From positions 1,736,001-1,800,000 of the forward strand of contig CAVYMJ010000006.1 of NCBI GenBank assembly GCA_963769585.1: 64,000 nt of DNA, read 5' to 3'. The stretch's first letter is position 1. Each line of letters starts with the position of its first letter. A program made the position numbers and the translations under genes. The notes beneath the pieces are model-generated. The model searched no databases. It saw nothing but the letters and a program-made list of their open reading frames with translations, and was not told where the DNA came from. The stretch comes from SSC3 sp963769585. Lineage in GTDB: Bacteria > Actinomycetota > Actinomycetes > Propionibacteriales > Nocardioidaceae. This document shows, one piece after another, positions 50,435-60,972 of this stretch.

Positions 50435-50875
50435 TCAGAGGCTTTCGACGCGCTTCTTGAGGCCCTTGAGGGCCGCGTCGATGATGACCTTCTCCGCCTT
50501 GCGGCGGAGCATGCCGATCATCGGGATCGCCAGGTCGACCGCGAGCGAGTAGGTCACCTCGGTGGCGCCGTCCCCGCGCTCGTCGAGCTCGTAGACCCCG
50601 TCGATCGCCTTCATCATCTTGCCCTCGGCCAGAGACCAGGTGACCGAGGTGTTCCCATGCCAGACGTACGCGAGCGTGTACGAGTCCCGGATAGGGGTCG
50701 CGTCGATCTCGAAGTACACCTGCCGAGCTCGCTCCTCGCCCGGGCCCGGTTCCACGACGCTGGCGACACTGACCCCCTGGGCCCAGATCGGGTATGCCGG
50801 GAAGTCGGCGATCACAGCCATGACCGAGGCGGCGTCGGCGTCGATGACGATGCTCGAGCTGGTCTGGTCGGCCAT
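50435..50875 (-). CDS. START/SRPBCC family protein
   Basis: 146 residues, GGAGGCGAG before the ATG. SSSIVIDADAASVMAVIADFPAYPIWAQGV is a typical START N-terminus, followed by FEIDATPIRDSYTLAYVW and a long C-terminal helix (RRKAEKVIIDAALKGLKKRV). It is the first gene of a three-gene unit (START, ArsA, CxxCxxC protein) and resembles the mycobacterial TB16.3 protein, which is likewise beside an ArsA-type gene. It may bind a lipid handed on to the membrane. Confidence 0.86.
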   Translation of the reverse strand: MADQTSSSIVIDADAASVMAVIADFPAYPIWAQGVSVASVVEPGPGEERARQVYFEIDATPIRDSYTLAYVWHGNTSVTWSLAEGKMMKAIDGVYELDERGDGATEVTYSLAVDLAIPMIGMLRRKAEKVIIDAALKGLKKRVESL

Positions 50876-50917
50876 CTCGCCTCCTGCCTCCTGCTGCGGT
50901 GGGGATCGCAGGTCGCG

Positions 50918-50923
50918 AGCCTA
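50918..50923 (-). promoter_or_regulatory. -10 box TAGGCT for the START-ArsA operon
   Basis: TAGGCT 42 bases before the START gene ATG, giving a leader of about 35 bases that contains the ribosome site. Confidence 0.45.
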
Positions 50924-51109
50924 CCCAACGCGAGGACAGCGTCTGGCGGCAGGACCACGCCGGCGAGCCAGCCAGCAGGTGCCAGGACCCTTTAAGAAGG
51001 ATTGTCGCTTTCGCCAGCATTGGGCCGATATCCTTACTACTGTTGGCAAGGCCAAGCGCGGGAGGGGTCCCACACACGAGCTTGGAAGGCATCAGGAAAG
51101 AGAGAGCCC

Positions 51110-51685
51110 ATGTGCCGCCCCGACCGCAGGCATGCCCATCAGCAGCGCTCTTCCGATGGCGCGGTCGCCGTCGAGTTCGCCTTGATCCTTCCGGTGCTGC
51201 TGATGCTCCTGTTCGGGATCACGACTGCCGGAATCTCGTTCACCCATGCGATCGGCCTCTCCAACGCGGTGCGTGAAGGCAGCCGCTTCGGCGCGACAGA
51301 CCATCCCGGCGGAGCGCCCTTCCCCTTCACCGCGGCCCAGTGGGACACGTGGGGAACCGACACCATCGCACGCGTCCGGGGGACCCAGTTCGACGACACA
51401 TCGGTGACCACAGCGGTGTGCGTTGACATGCTGAAGGTCGGGAACGGCACTCTCGCCGGCAGTTTCAAGTGCCATCAGGGCAACGGATCGGTCCAGCCCC
51501 CGCTCGACGCCAGCCGGGCTCCTGCGGTCAGCACGGCCGACATTGCCGCGGGCACCTGCGTCGTCCGGGTCTGGTCGGCCAGGCCGTTCGAGATCAACCT
51601 CGTCGTGGTACCGGTGAGAGCCGGCTATGTCAGACGGAACGCTGTGGCTCGGTTCGAGCTCCGCAACACGGAGACGTGCCCATGA
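51110..51685 (+). CDS. TadE-family pseudopilin (pair 4)
   Basis: 191 residues from ATG 51110 with AGGAAAG upstream. SSDGAVAVEFALILPVLLML is the processing site and helix, followed by GITTAGISFTHAIGLSNAV. The extracellular part is about 140 residues with Cys pairs. It is coupled to the next gene by ATGA. It is the only pair on the plus strand and lies next to the secretion operon, so it may be the core pair. Confidence 0.88.
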   Translation: MCRPDRRHAHQQRSSDGAVAVEFALILPVLLMLLFGITTAGISFTHAIGLSNAVREGSRFGATDHPGGAPFPFTAAQWDTWGTDTIARVRGTQFDDTSVTTAVCVDMLKVGNGTLAGSFKCHQGNGSVQPPLDASRAPAVSTADIAAGTCVVRVWSARPFEINLVVVPVRAGYVRRNAVARFELRNTETCP

Positions 51686-53610
51686 GCCGCCGCGACGAAC
51701 GCGGTCTCGCCGCGATCATCCTCAGCCTCTGCATGGTGGCACTGCTCGTCATCGCGGGAATGGTTCTCGACTTCGGCATGGCTCGGTACGACCGCCAGAT
51801 CAACAAGGCGGTGGCCGACAGCGCGGTTTCCGCAGGAATGCGCGGCTTCGACCGCGACGACGGGCAGGTCTATGCCTACAAGGGCGTCTGCGACGCTCTC
51901 GGCTATCTGCGCACGAACGAGCCGGCCCTGGCCGGACTTCCGACGTACACCGCGTGCTCCAACGTCTCCCTGCTGGCCAAGACCTGCGTCACCACCGACT
52001 CCTCGACGTTCTCGTCGTACAGCCAGTCGACACCGGATGGGCGTTACACGGTCACCGTGAAGGCTCCCTACTCACTGCCGGATGCCGCGTTCCCCGAGGA
52101 CAGTTACGCAGGCCTGGTCACCGACACCGCGGACATGTGTCTGCAGCTCAGCGTGGTCATCGCGCAGCGCCGCGCGCCCGGGCTCGGCAGCGCCGCCACC
52201 AAGTCGAAGATCACCACGACCATCCGCTCGGTCGGCCGGGTTCAAGGGGGCCCCGGGAACCGGGCTCCCGCACTGCTCCTCCTGGACCGCACCGAGTGCA
52301 ACGTGCTCTCGGTCGGCTCAGCCGGTACGACGAGCAGCTATATCCGCGTCTACGGTGCGGGCACCACACCACCGCTCGTGCAGCCCGGAACCATCCACGC
52401 GGACAGCGACGGATCCGGATGCAAGACGAACGAGACGATCTACTCGGGCAAGTCCAACGACGCGATCGTGGCGTACGCCGCACCCAACCTGAGCCAGCAC
52501 GGCATCCTCTCGTCGTACGCGGCGCGTCTGGGTGTCGCGGCCGGGGTCCTGAGCGACGGAGTCTCGCGCGTCTACGGCAGCGCCGCTGCCGACCCTGCAG
52601 GTGCCGGGGGTGCCGCCAAACATCCCGTCGCGCCGCTGGGCCTGATCACCCGCCAGCTGGTCGACGACCGCTACCTGGCAGGGGTTCGCGGCGTCGTTGC
52701 CGGCGCCAATGCCGTCTTCCAGAACCTGACCAGCGCCGCTGCCGCCACCTCCGCCGGGTGGGCCATTCTCGGCGCCTGCACGGGCAATAACCAGGCAGCC
52801 ATCAGCGCGCTCCCCGCCGACAAGCCGGTCTACGTCGACTGCTCCAGCTACAAGGGGACCGGGAGCATCCCGGCGAAGACGGTCTTCTTCAGCGGAAACG
52901 TCGGCTCGCAGGCGACCACCAACCTGCCCGAGACCACCAGGGCGTACATCGTTGGCTCGAGCGGTGACGCGCTCGACGTCAGCGGAGGGTTCCGGATGCA
53001 TCACCGCGGCGCCTCGACGTGTCCCAACTCCCCACAGAGCCAGGGCGCCAAGCTGTTCCTGCGCGCTGGCAGCATCAAGAACAACAACGGCACGTTCCAG
53101 GCGTGCAACACCGTGCTCGTGATGATGGGCGGCAAGGCGGACGCGTGCCTGCCGGCAGCGGGCGTCGTGCAGCCGCCGACGACCACCCCCTGCGCGGGCT
53201 CGACCGGCACCGGCCAGCTCAGCATGGGCGGAGGCGGTAGTGGCGCCACTGTCGTCGACTGGACGGCACCGAACAAGTACGACGTAGATATCTCGGGCCT
53301 GACTCCGGCTCAGAAGCAGGCCGCCTGGGACGACCAGGAGGACCTGGCCTTCTGGAGCGAGAGCTGGGGCGGCAACGCCAGCCCGAGCTACAGCATGGCC
53401 GGTGGGTCCGGGCTCCACCTGGTAGGTGTCTTCATGACGCCGAACGCGGCGCCGTTCACCGTCACCGGCGGTGGCGGGCAGACGCTGAACAACGCGCAGT
53501 ACATCGCCACGTCGTTCCAGGTCAACGGCGGCGCCTCGCTCAGCATGGTCGTGGACCCGAACAACACGGTCACACTGCCCAAGCTGACCTACTTCGACCT
53601 GATCCGGTAA
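51682..53610 (+). CDS. TadG-family protein with large secreted domain (pair 4)
   Basis: 642 residues from the ATG overlapping the TadE stop. The Tad domain (DERGLAAIILSLCMVALLVI, INKAVADSAVSAG) is followed by about 580 secreted residues with a beta-rich region (KTVFFSGNVGSQATTNLPET, YIVGSSGDALDVSGGFRMHH, KLFLRAGSIKNNNGTF) similar in style to the pair 3 TadG. There are several Cys pairs and Gly/Ser loops. It is the longest intact TadG in the window and probably the main surface component. Confidence 0.87.
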   Translation: MSRRDERGLAAIILSLCMVALLVIAGMVLDFGMARYDRQINKAVADSAVSAGMRGFDRDDGQVYAYKGVCDALGYLRTNEPALAGLPTYTACSNVSLLAKTCVTTDSSTFSSYSQSTPDGRYTVTVKAPYSLPDAAFPEDSYAGLVTDTADMCLQLSVVIAQRRAPGLGSAATKSKITTTIRSVGRVQGGPGNRAPALLLLDRTECNVLSVGSAGTTSSYIRVYGAGTTPPLVQPGTIHADSDGSGCKTNETIYSGKSNDAIVAYAAPNLSQHGILSSYAARLGVAAGVLSDGVSRVYGSAAADPAGAGGAAKHPVAPLGLITRQLVDDRYLAGVRGVVAGANAVFQNLTSAAAATSAGWAILGACTGNNQAAISALPADKPVYVDCSSYKGTGSIPAKTVFFSGNVGSQATTNLPETTRAYIVGSSGDALDVSGGFRMHHRGASTCPNSPQSQGAKLFLRAGSIKNNNGTFQACNTVLVMMGGKADACLPAAGVVQPPTTTPCAGSTGTGQLSMGGGGSGATVVDWTAPNKYDVDISGLTPAQKQAAWDDQEDLAFWSESWGGNASPSYSMAGGSGLHLVGVFMTPNAAPFTVTGGGGQTLNNAQYIATSFQVNGGASLSMVVDPNNTVTLPKLTYFDLIR

Positions 53611-53677
53611 CGCGCGCGCGACCTTGGCCGGTAACGTCCTGCCCACGGATGGACGGCGACCGGAGGAGGCTCGAGGC

Positions 53678-55462
53678 GTGCGCGAGTTCAGCAGCCCGCT
53701 TGGCGTCGAGCTGCCCACGACGGGCAGCCTGACCGACGACCTCCTGACCAACGCCGGCCAGGCCCCAGAGGCGGTCGCCTTCAGCCGCAAGACGACCCAG
53801 GGCTGGCGCGACGTGACTGCGGCGGAGTTCCTCGGCCAGGTCCGTGGGGTCGGCAAAGGGCTGCTGGCAGTCGGGGTCGGCGAAGGCGACCGCGTCGCTC
53901 TGCTGTCACGGACGCGATACGAATGGACGCTGGTCGACTACGCGATCTGGTACGTCGGCGCCGCGACAGTGCCGATCTACGAGACCTCGTCGCAGGATCA
54001 GCTGGAGTGGATCCTGTCGGACTCCGGTGCCCGGGCCATCGTCGTGGAAGGCTCCGCCCATCTCAGCAAGGTCAACGCGGTACGCCAGAATCTCCCCGAG
54101 CTGACCCACACCTGGTCCATCGACGACAACGCCGTCGACGTTCTCACAGCGCTCGGTGCCGATGTGTCCGACGAGACCCTCGAGGAACGCCGGGAAGCGG
54201 TCGCGCCGGAGTCGGCGGCCACGATCATCTACACCTCCGGCACCACCGGCAAGCCCAAGGGTTGTCTGCTCACGCACGGGAACTTCCTGACCGAGCTCGG
54301 AGTCGCGGTACATGAGCTGGACGAGCTCTTCACCGATGGCGCCTCGACCCTGTTGATCCTCCCGCTGGCCCACGTGTTCGCGAGGATCCTGCAGGTTGGG
54401 GCGGTCAAAGCGAGGGTCCGGCTCGGCCACACCGCGGGCGTCAAGAACCTTCTGGACGACCTTGCCGACTTCAAGCCGACCTTTCTGCTCGGGGTCCCGC
54501 GCGTCTTCGAGAAGGTCTTCAACACTGCGTCGCAGCGAGCGGCCTCTGACGGCCGCGGAGCGATCTTCGACCGGGCGACGACCACCGCCATCACTTACAG
54601 CAGAGCCCTCGACAAGGGCCGTCCCGGACCTCTGCTCAGGGGCCAGCACGCGATCTTCGACCGGCTCGTCTACGCCCGCCTGCGCGAGGCGCTCGGCGGC
54701 CAGTGCCGGTTCGCGATCTCCGGAGGAGCACCGCTCGGGGAGCGCCTGGGGCACTTCTATCGTGGCATCGGGATCACCGTGCTCGAAGGCTATGGGCTGA
54801 CTGAGACAACGGCTGCCATTACGGTGAACCTTCCGACGGCCAACAAGATCGGGACAGTCGGGCGACCCCTGCAGGGTGTCACCGTGCGCATAGCCGAGGA
54901 CGGCGAGCTCCTCGTCCGTGGCGGCCAGGTGCTCTCCGGCTACTGGAACGACGCGGTCGCGACTGCCGAGGTCCTGCGGAACGGCTGGTTCCACACCGGA
55001 GACATCGGCGAGATCGACGACGAGGGCTTCGTTCGGATCACCGGGCGCAAGAAGGAGATCCTGGTCACCGCCGGCGGCAAGAACGTCGCCCCGGCCGTAC
55101 TCGAGGACAGGATCCGGGCAAACTACCTGGTCAGCCAGTGCATGGTCGTCGGCGACGGCCAGCCCTTCGTCGCCGCGCTGGTGACGATCGACCCCGAGGC
55201 CTTCGTCAGCTGGCGTGAGCTCCACACCAAGAAGGGCAGCATCGCTGACCTGGTCGCCGACCCAGACTTGGTTGCCGAGGTCCAGGCAGCCGTCGACGAG
55301 GCCAACAAGGTCGTGTCCCAGGCCGAGTCGGTCCGCAAGTTCTCGATCCTTCCACTGGACTGGACCGAAGAGGGCGGCCATCTCACCCCAAGCCTCAAGC
55401 TCAAGCGCTCCGTCGTGGCTCGGGAGTTCCGAGCCGAGGTCGAGGCCCTGTTCGGCCTTTGA
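53678..55462 (+). CDS. Long-chain acyl-CoA synthetase (AMP-forming)
   Basis: 594 residues from GTG 53678, preceded by GGAGGAGG; the longer in-frame start lacks a ribosome site. Motifs: AMP-binding TIIYTSGTTGKPKGCLLTHG, ISGGAPLGERLGHF, YGLTETTAAITVN, GWFHTGDIGEIDDEGFVRITGRKKE and the catalytic Lys near TPSLKLKRSVV. The length and the EEGGHLTPSLK end match FadD15-like enzymes. It activates fatty acids as acyl-CoA. It is not obviously part of the pilus genes although it lies between them; in mycobacteria the same gene is beside the START/ArsA genes, so it belongs to the older neighbourhood. Confidence 0.94.
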   Translation: MREFSSPLGVELPTTGSLTDDLLTNAGQAPEAVAFSRKTTQGWRDVTAAEFLGQVRGVGKGLLAVGVGEGDRVALLSRTRYEWTLVDYAIWYVGAATVPIYETSSQDQLEWILSDSGARAIVVEGSAHLSKVNAVRQNLPELTHTWSIDDNAVDVLTALGADVSDETLEERREAVAPESAATIIYTSGTTGKPKGCLLTHGNFLTELGVAVHELDELFTDGASTLLILPLAHVFARILQVGAVKARVRLGHTAGVKNLLDDLADFKPTFLLGVPRVFEKVFNTASQRAASDGRGAIFDRATTTAITYSRALDKGRPGPLLRGQHAIFDRLVYARLREALGGQCRFAISGGAPLGERLGHFYRGIGITVLEGYGLTETTAAITVNLPTANKIGTVGRPLQGVTVRIAEDGELLVRGGQVLSGYWNDAVATAEVLRNGWFHTGDIGEIDDEGFVRITGRKKEILVTAGGKNVAPAVLEDRIRANYLVSQCMVVGDGQPFVAALVTIDPEAFVSWRELHTKKGSIADLVADPDLVAEVQAAVDEANKVVSQAESVRKFSILPLDWTEEGGHLTPSLKLKRSVVAREFRAEVEALFGL

Positions 55463-55705
55463 GGGCTCCGGGGGGCTCCGAGGGGGCCAGGTTCTGGACC
55501 GCTCGGCGCATACGGTAGGAGCATGGCAAACGCCCGGCATCGTCCGAATGGCCGATTCGCGAGGTAAATCGCGCATTCGTGAGACGCAAGTGTCCGCTTT
55601 GAGCCAATGTTAACTCGGCTGGCCGGGGGATGGATCCGGCTAAGCCATGGAGCGGGGCATACGAGTCCCGTCCGCTCGCACAACTAGGGAGAAGCGGGAC
55701 CTCGC

Positions 55706-56422
55706 ATGGGACGCAGAACAGTTCTGTTGGTCGTCGCGGCACTGATCGCAGTAGCGGGCACCTCGATGGTGGTCTTGTACGTGCGCGCCGCTGACAACCG
55801 GGCGATCGAGAAGCAAGAGCCCGTACAGGTGCTCAAGGCCACCGGGCAGATCGACCCCGGCGAGACGGCGAACGCCGCCATGCAGGCCGGCAAGCTGCAC
55901 CTCGAGGATGTGCCGCGCTCCCAGGTGCTCATCGGAGCGGTGAACACCGTGAGCAACATCGGCGCCCAGGTAGCCCTGTCGCCGATCTACCCCGGCGAGC
56001 AGATCATCGCCAGCAAGTTCGGGTCCCCCGGCGACCAGTCCCTGCTGACCATCCCGGACAAGCAGATCGCCATGTCGATCAGCCTGTCCGACACCGGCCG
56101 GGTCTCGGGCTTCGTCTCGCCCGGGAGCGACGTCGCGGTCTTCGCCACGTGCGACTCTGCGACGTACACCCTGTTCCCGAAGCTGGCTGTCATCGCGGTC
56201 GGGGCGACCACGGTCACCAACACCACGACCACCGACCAGTCGGGCGCCTCGACCACCGAGCAGCTGCCCAAGACCCTGTTCACGCTCGCCGTCGACCAGG
56301 ACCAGGGCCAGAAGCTCCTGCAAGCCGCATCCTCGTGCGAGCTGGCCTACGGCCTACGTACCAAGACCTCTGTCGTGCGAGCACCCTTCCCGCCTGCCCA
56401 ACTCGACAACCTGTTCCGGTGA
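55706..56422 (+). CDS. cpaB: CpaB/RcpC-family pilus assembly protein
   Basis: 238 residues. An N-terminal membrane helix (TVLLVVAALIAVAGTSMVVL) is followed by a SAF-like domain (HLEDVPRSQVLIGAVN, SPIYPGEQIIASKF) and the RcpC C-terminal beta domain (MSISLSDTGRVSGFVSPGSDVAVFAT). It is the first gene of the secretion core and in other Tad systems stabilises pilus passage through the envelope. A GGGAGAAG element lies before the ATG. The 243 bases upstream presumably hold the operon promoter, which I could not define. Confidence 0.9.
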   Translation: MGRRTVLLVVAALIAVAGTSMVVLYVRAADNRAIEKQEPVQVLKATGQIDPGETANAAMQAGKLHLEDVPRSQVLIGAVNTVSNIGAQVALSPIYPGEQIIASKFGSPGDQSLLTIPDKQIAMSISLSDTGRVSGFVSPGSDVAVFATCDSATYTLFPKLAVIAVGATTVTNTTTTDQSGASTTEQLPKTLFTLAVDQDQGQKLLQAASSCELAYGLRTKTSVVRAPFPPAQLDNLFR

Positions 56423-56426
56423 ACTG

Positions 56427-57623
56427 ATGCCGATCATTGTCGAGAGCAACCCCGCGAACGCGGAGCTCTTCACCTCGGTCACGGGACCGGACTCCGAAGT
56501 CGTGGGCAGCCTCGACGAGCTGAAGCGGAACCTGGTCGACAAGGGCGAGGAGTACGCCGTCGTGCTCGGCCCGGGCGTCGACCTGGAGGCAGCCGCCGCA
56601 CTGGCCGACACCCTGAGGGTTACCCGACCCGCGACGAGTGTGATCCTGCTGCGTCGTCGCGTGGACACGAGTGTCCTTGCCGAGGCGCTCCGCTCGGGCA
56701 TGCGCGAGGTGGTCGAGGAGCGCGATCTCACCGGCCTGGGCGACGCTGTCAAGCGCGCCCGGCAGGTGTGGCGCGCCCTCTCCGGCGCGGCGGGCGGCGC
56801 CACGTCCGGCGGGAGCACCGGCAAGCTGATCACCGTCTTCTCCCCCAAGGGCGGAGTGGGCAAGACCACCCTTGCCGTCAACCTCGGCATCGCGCTCGCT
56901 GCCAGGGACCAGCGCAAGGTCTGCCTGGTCGACCTCGACCTGGGCTTCGGCGACATCGCGATCACGTTGCAGCTTTTCCCCGCACGCACGATCGCTGACG
57001 CGGTGGGCCTCGAGCTGGACCTCGACTTCCAGTCACTCGAGCCGCTGCTGACGCCTCATCGCGACGGCATCGTCGCTCTGGTCGCCCCGGTCCAGCCAGA
57101 TGCGAAGGACTCCATCGCGCCGTCGCTGGTGTCGCGGATCCTGGTGATCCTCAAGCAGCACTTCGACTACGTCATCGTGGACACGTCGCCCGCGTTCGAC
57201 GAGCACGTGCTCCAGGCGTTCGACGAGACCGACGACCTGTTGCTCGTCGCGACCCTGGACGTGCCCACGCTCAAGAACGTCAAGATCGCGGCCGAGACCC
57301 TCGACCTGCTCAACTTCCCGAAGTCGCGACGACGGCTCATCCTCAACCGCGCAGACGACAAGGTCGGACTGTCGCCGGAGAAGGTCGAGAGCACGTTGGA
57401 CATGAAGATCCAGGCATCGATCCCGACCTCTCCGGAGGTCGCGAACGCCACCAACTCCGGAGAGCCGATCATGTCCTCGAACCCGAGGCACCCGGTGAGC
57501 CTGGCTGTCGAGCTGCTCGCCAACGAGCTCGGCGGTTCGGCTGCCGAGGGCATCCACGCTGGCTCCCCGCCACGGTCCACGAACCCGCCCAAGCGTGGCC
57601 TCCTGCGCAGGCAAGGTAGGTAG
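56427..57623 (+). CDS. cpaE: CpaE/TadZ pilus localisation ATPase
   Basis: 398 residues. The first 120 residues are an atypical receiver-like domain (VILLRRRVDTSVLAEALRSG) without a phosphoacceptor set. A MinD/ParA ATPase follows with deviant Walker A VFSPKGGVGKTTLAVNLG, VCLVDLDLGFGDIAITLQLF and DYVIVDTSPAF. It places the Tad machine in the cell. The C-terminal 40 residues are Pro/Arg-rich and disordered. It starts four bases after cpaB. Confidence 0.94.
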   Translation: MPIIVESNPANAELFTSVTGPDSEVVGSLDELKRNLVDKGEEYAVVLGPGVDLEAAAALADTLRVTRPATSVILLRRRVDTSVLAEALRSGMREVVEERDLTGLGDAVKRARQVWRALSGAAGGATSGGSTGKLITVFSPKGGVGKTTLAVNLGIALAARDQRKVCLVDLDLGFGDIAITLQLFPARTIADAVGLELDLDFQSLEPLLTPHRDGIVALVAPVQPDAKDSIAPSLVSRILVILKQHFDYVIVDTSPAFDEHVLQAFDETDDLLLVATLDVPTLKNVKIAAETLDLLNFPKSRRRLILNRADDKVGLSPEKVESTLDMKIQASIPTSPEVANATNSGEPIMSSNPRHPVSLAVELLANELGGSAAEGIHAGSPPRSTNPPKRGLLRRQGR

Positions 57624-57625
57624 AA

Positions 57626-59011
<1,386 letters not shown>

Positions 59012-59016
59012 GACCA

Positions 59017-60972
59017 ATGCGTCGCACATCGCGTCCGGCACGGGCGCTCGGCAGGCTGGCCGCCTCAGGGCTCGCGGTCGCGGCCCTGGCGCTTGCCGCC
59101 CCGGCACAGGCTGCCGAGGGCAGTATCGACCACGTGCAGGAGACGGACGGCAAGCTCCAGATCCTGTACTCGTTGCCCGGCGGGGTCACTCCCGACCTGG
59201 GCACAGTGGCGGTGTCGTTCGGCAAGACCACGCTGCAGGCCTCCGCCGAGTCCGCAACCGACGCCAGCGAGCAGGTGCGTCGTACCACGGTGCTCGCGGT
59301 CGACGTCTCCAACAGCATGGCCGGCGCCCGGTTCGCGGCGGCCAAGGCGGCCGCGAACACCTTCTTGGACGACGCTCCTGACGGCCTGTACGTGGGCCTG
59401 GTCACCTTCGCCGGATCAGTACAGACCCCGGTACCACCGACCCAGGACCATGCCAGCATCAAGAAGGTCGTCAACAACCTCGAGCTTGCCCGAGGCACCC
59501 AGCTCTACAACGGCGTCAAGCAGGCGGTCGCTGCCACCGGCACCGAAGGGGCCCGCAGCGTCGTGGTCCTCTCCGACGGTGCCGACAGCACCCGCACCCC
59601 CATCGCCGCGGCTCTCACGGCGATCAACTCCTCGGGGCGCGATGCCAACAAGGTGAAGGTCGACGTCGTCGCGATCTCACAGGGCGCCACCGCGCGGGCC
59701 AAGCTCGCCCGGCTGGCGACCGCGGGCGACGGTGCGGTCCTGGACGCCGATGACCCGGCACAGCTCGAAGGGCTCTTCGAGGACGAGGCAGCCCAGCTCG
59801 CCCAGCAGGTGCTGATCACCGCGATCCCGCCGGAAGAGCTGCTCGGCGAGGACGGCGAGATCGCGGTCACGATCAACGCCGGTGCGCAGACGTTCACCGA
59901 CACCACGTTCGTGAGCTTCGCCGACGCCCCCGAGGCTCCGGCCGTCCCCAAGGCCCTCGCTCCCGTCGAGACTGGTTTCGCCATCTCCAAGTCGGTCATG
60001 TTCCTGGGGCTGGGCGGCGCAGCGGTCGCGGTCCTGTTCCTCATCGTGGTCGCCGGCGGCGGCCTCAAGGGCACGCAGACGCAGGACGCCGTCGAGCGAA
60101 GCATCGAGGCCTACACCCGCCAGGGCGCCAAGCGCCTCGCCGCCGCGTCGAGCTCCGACCCCCAGCAGTCTGTGACCCAGCAGGCCGTCGGCGCGGCCGC
60201 CAGCCTTCTGGCCAGCAACAAGGGAATCGAGGCCGCGCTCGGCGAGCGGCTCGAGGCCGCAGGGATGCAGATCAAGCCCGCGGAGTGGCTGCTGCTCCAT
60301 GCTGGCATCCTGGTCGGCCTGGGCACCACCGGTCTCCTGATCGGCTCGGGTTCCGTCGTCTGGATGATCATCGGGCTCATCCTGGGCAGCATCGGCCCTT
60401 GGTTCTATCTCGGGTTCAAGCGGACGCGCCGGGTCAAAGCCTTCAACCGTCAGCTGGCGGACACCCTCCAGCTGATGGCTGGCTCGCTGTCAGCCGGTCT
60501 CTCGCTTGCTCAGTCGACCGACACCGTGGTCCGCGAGGGCTCGGACCCGATCTCCAACGAGTTCCGTCGAGCCCTGGTCGAGGCCAGGCTCGGCGTCGAG
60601 ATCGAGGACGCGCTCTCGGGGATCGCGTCGCGCATGGAGTCGAAGGACTTCGAGTGGGTCGTCATGGCGATCCGGATCCAGCGGGAGGTCGGCGGGAACC
60701 TGGCTGAGCTTCTGAACAAGGTCGCCGAGACCATCCGCGAACGCGAGTATCTCGAACGTCAGGTCCTGACCCTGTCCGCTGAAGGACGGCTGTCGGTCTG
60801 GATCCTCGGAGGACTCCCGCCGGCCTTCATCGCCTATCTGGTCGTTGCCAACCCGACCTACCTCAAGCCGCTGTACACCGAGCGGATCGGCTGGGCCATG
60901 CTCTTCGTCATGGTCTGCCTGGAGATCACCGGCGTGCTGTGGATGAAGAAGCTCGTGAAGGTGGACGTCTGA
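59017..60972 (+). CDS. tadB: Fusion of a secreted VWA domain with TadB
   Basis: 651 residues. A signal peptide (cleavage near AQA-AEG, residue 32) precedes a VWA domain (about 90-270) with an intact MIDAS start DVSNSMAG (Asp96, Ser98, Ser100) and VVVLSDGADSTRTP. After a beta-sandwich linker there is a membrane helix (about 333-355), then the TadB part (about 380-651) with MEIG-like LADTLQLMAGSLSAGLSLAQ, EARLGVEIEDALSGIASRM and three more helices. TadB is the inner-membrane platform; the fused VWA would lie outside the membrane and could bind a substrate or adhesin. Confidence 0.9.
   Translation: MRRTSRPARALGRLAASGLAVAALALAAPAQAAEGSIDHVQETDGKLQILYSLPGGVTPDLGTVAVSFGKTTLQASAESATDASEQVRRTTVLAVDVSNSMAGARFAAAKAAANTFLDDAPDGLYVGLVTFAGSVQTPVPPTQDHASIKKVVNNLELARGTQLYNGVKQAVAATGTEGARSVVVLSDGADSTRTPIAAALTAINSSGRDANKVKVDVVAISQGATARAKLARLATAGDGAVLDADDPAQLEGLFEDEAAQLAQQVLITAIPPEELLGEDGEIAVTINAGAQTFTDTTFVSFADAPEAPAVPKALAPVETGFAISKSVMFLGLGGAAVAVLFLIVVAGGGLKGTQTQDAVERSIEAYTRQGAKRLAAASSSDPQQSVTQQAVGAAASLLASNKGIEAALGERLEAAGMQIKPAEWLLLHAGILVGLGTTGLLIGSGSVVWMIIGLILGSIGPWFYLGFKRTRRVKAFNRQLADTLQLMAGSLSAGLSLAQSTDTVVREGSDPISNEFRRALVEARLGVEIEDALSGIASRMESKDFEWVVMAIRIQREVGGNLAELLNKVAETIREREYLERQVLTLSAEGRLSVWILGGLPPAFIAYLVVANPTYLKPLYTERIGWAMLFVMVCLEITGVLWMKKLVKVDV

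Noticed and set aside
50876..51109. Flp prepilin gene in the gap before TadE pair 4
   Set aside because: No short frame with a prepilin signal and hydrophobic helix exists on either strand.
55463..55705. Cyclic-di-GMP riboswitch ahead of cpaB
   Set aside because: A few fragments resemble it (GACGCAAG, CCGGCTAAG), but the order and the conserved stems cannot be formed. No clear promoter or other feature was found in this gap either.
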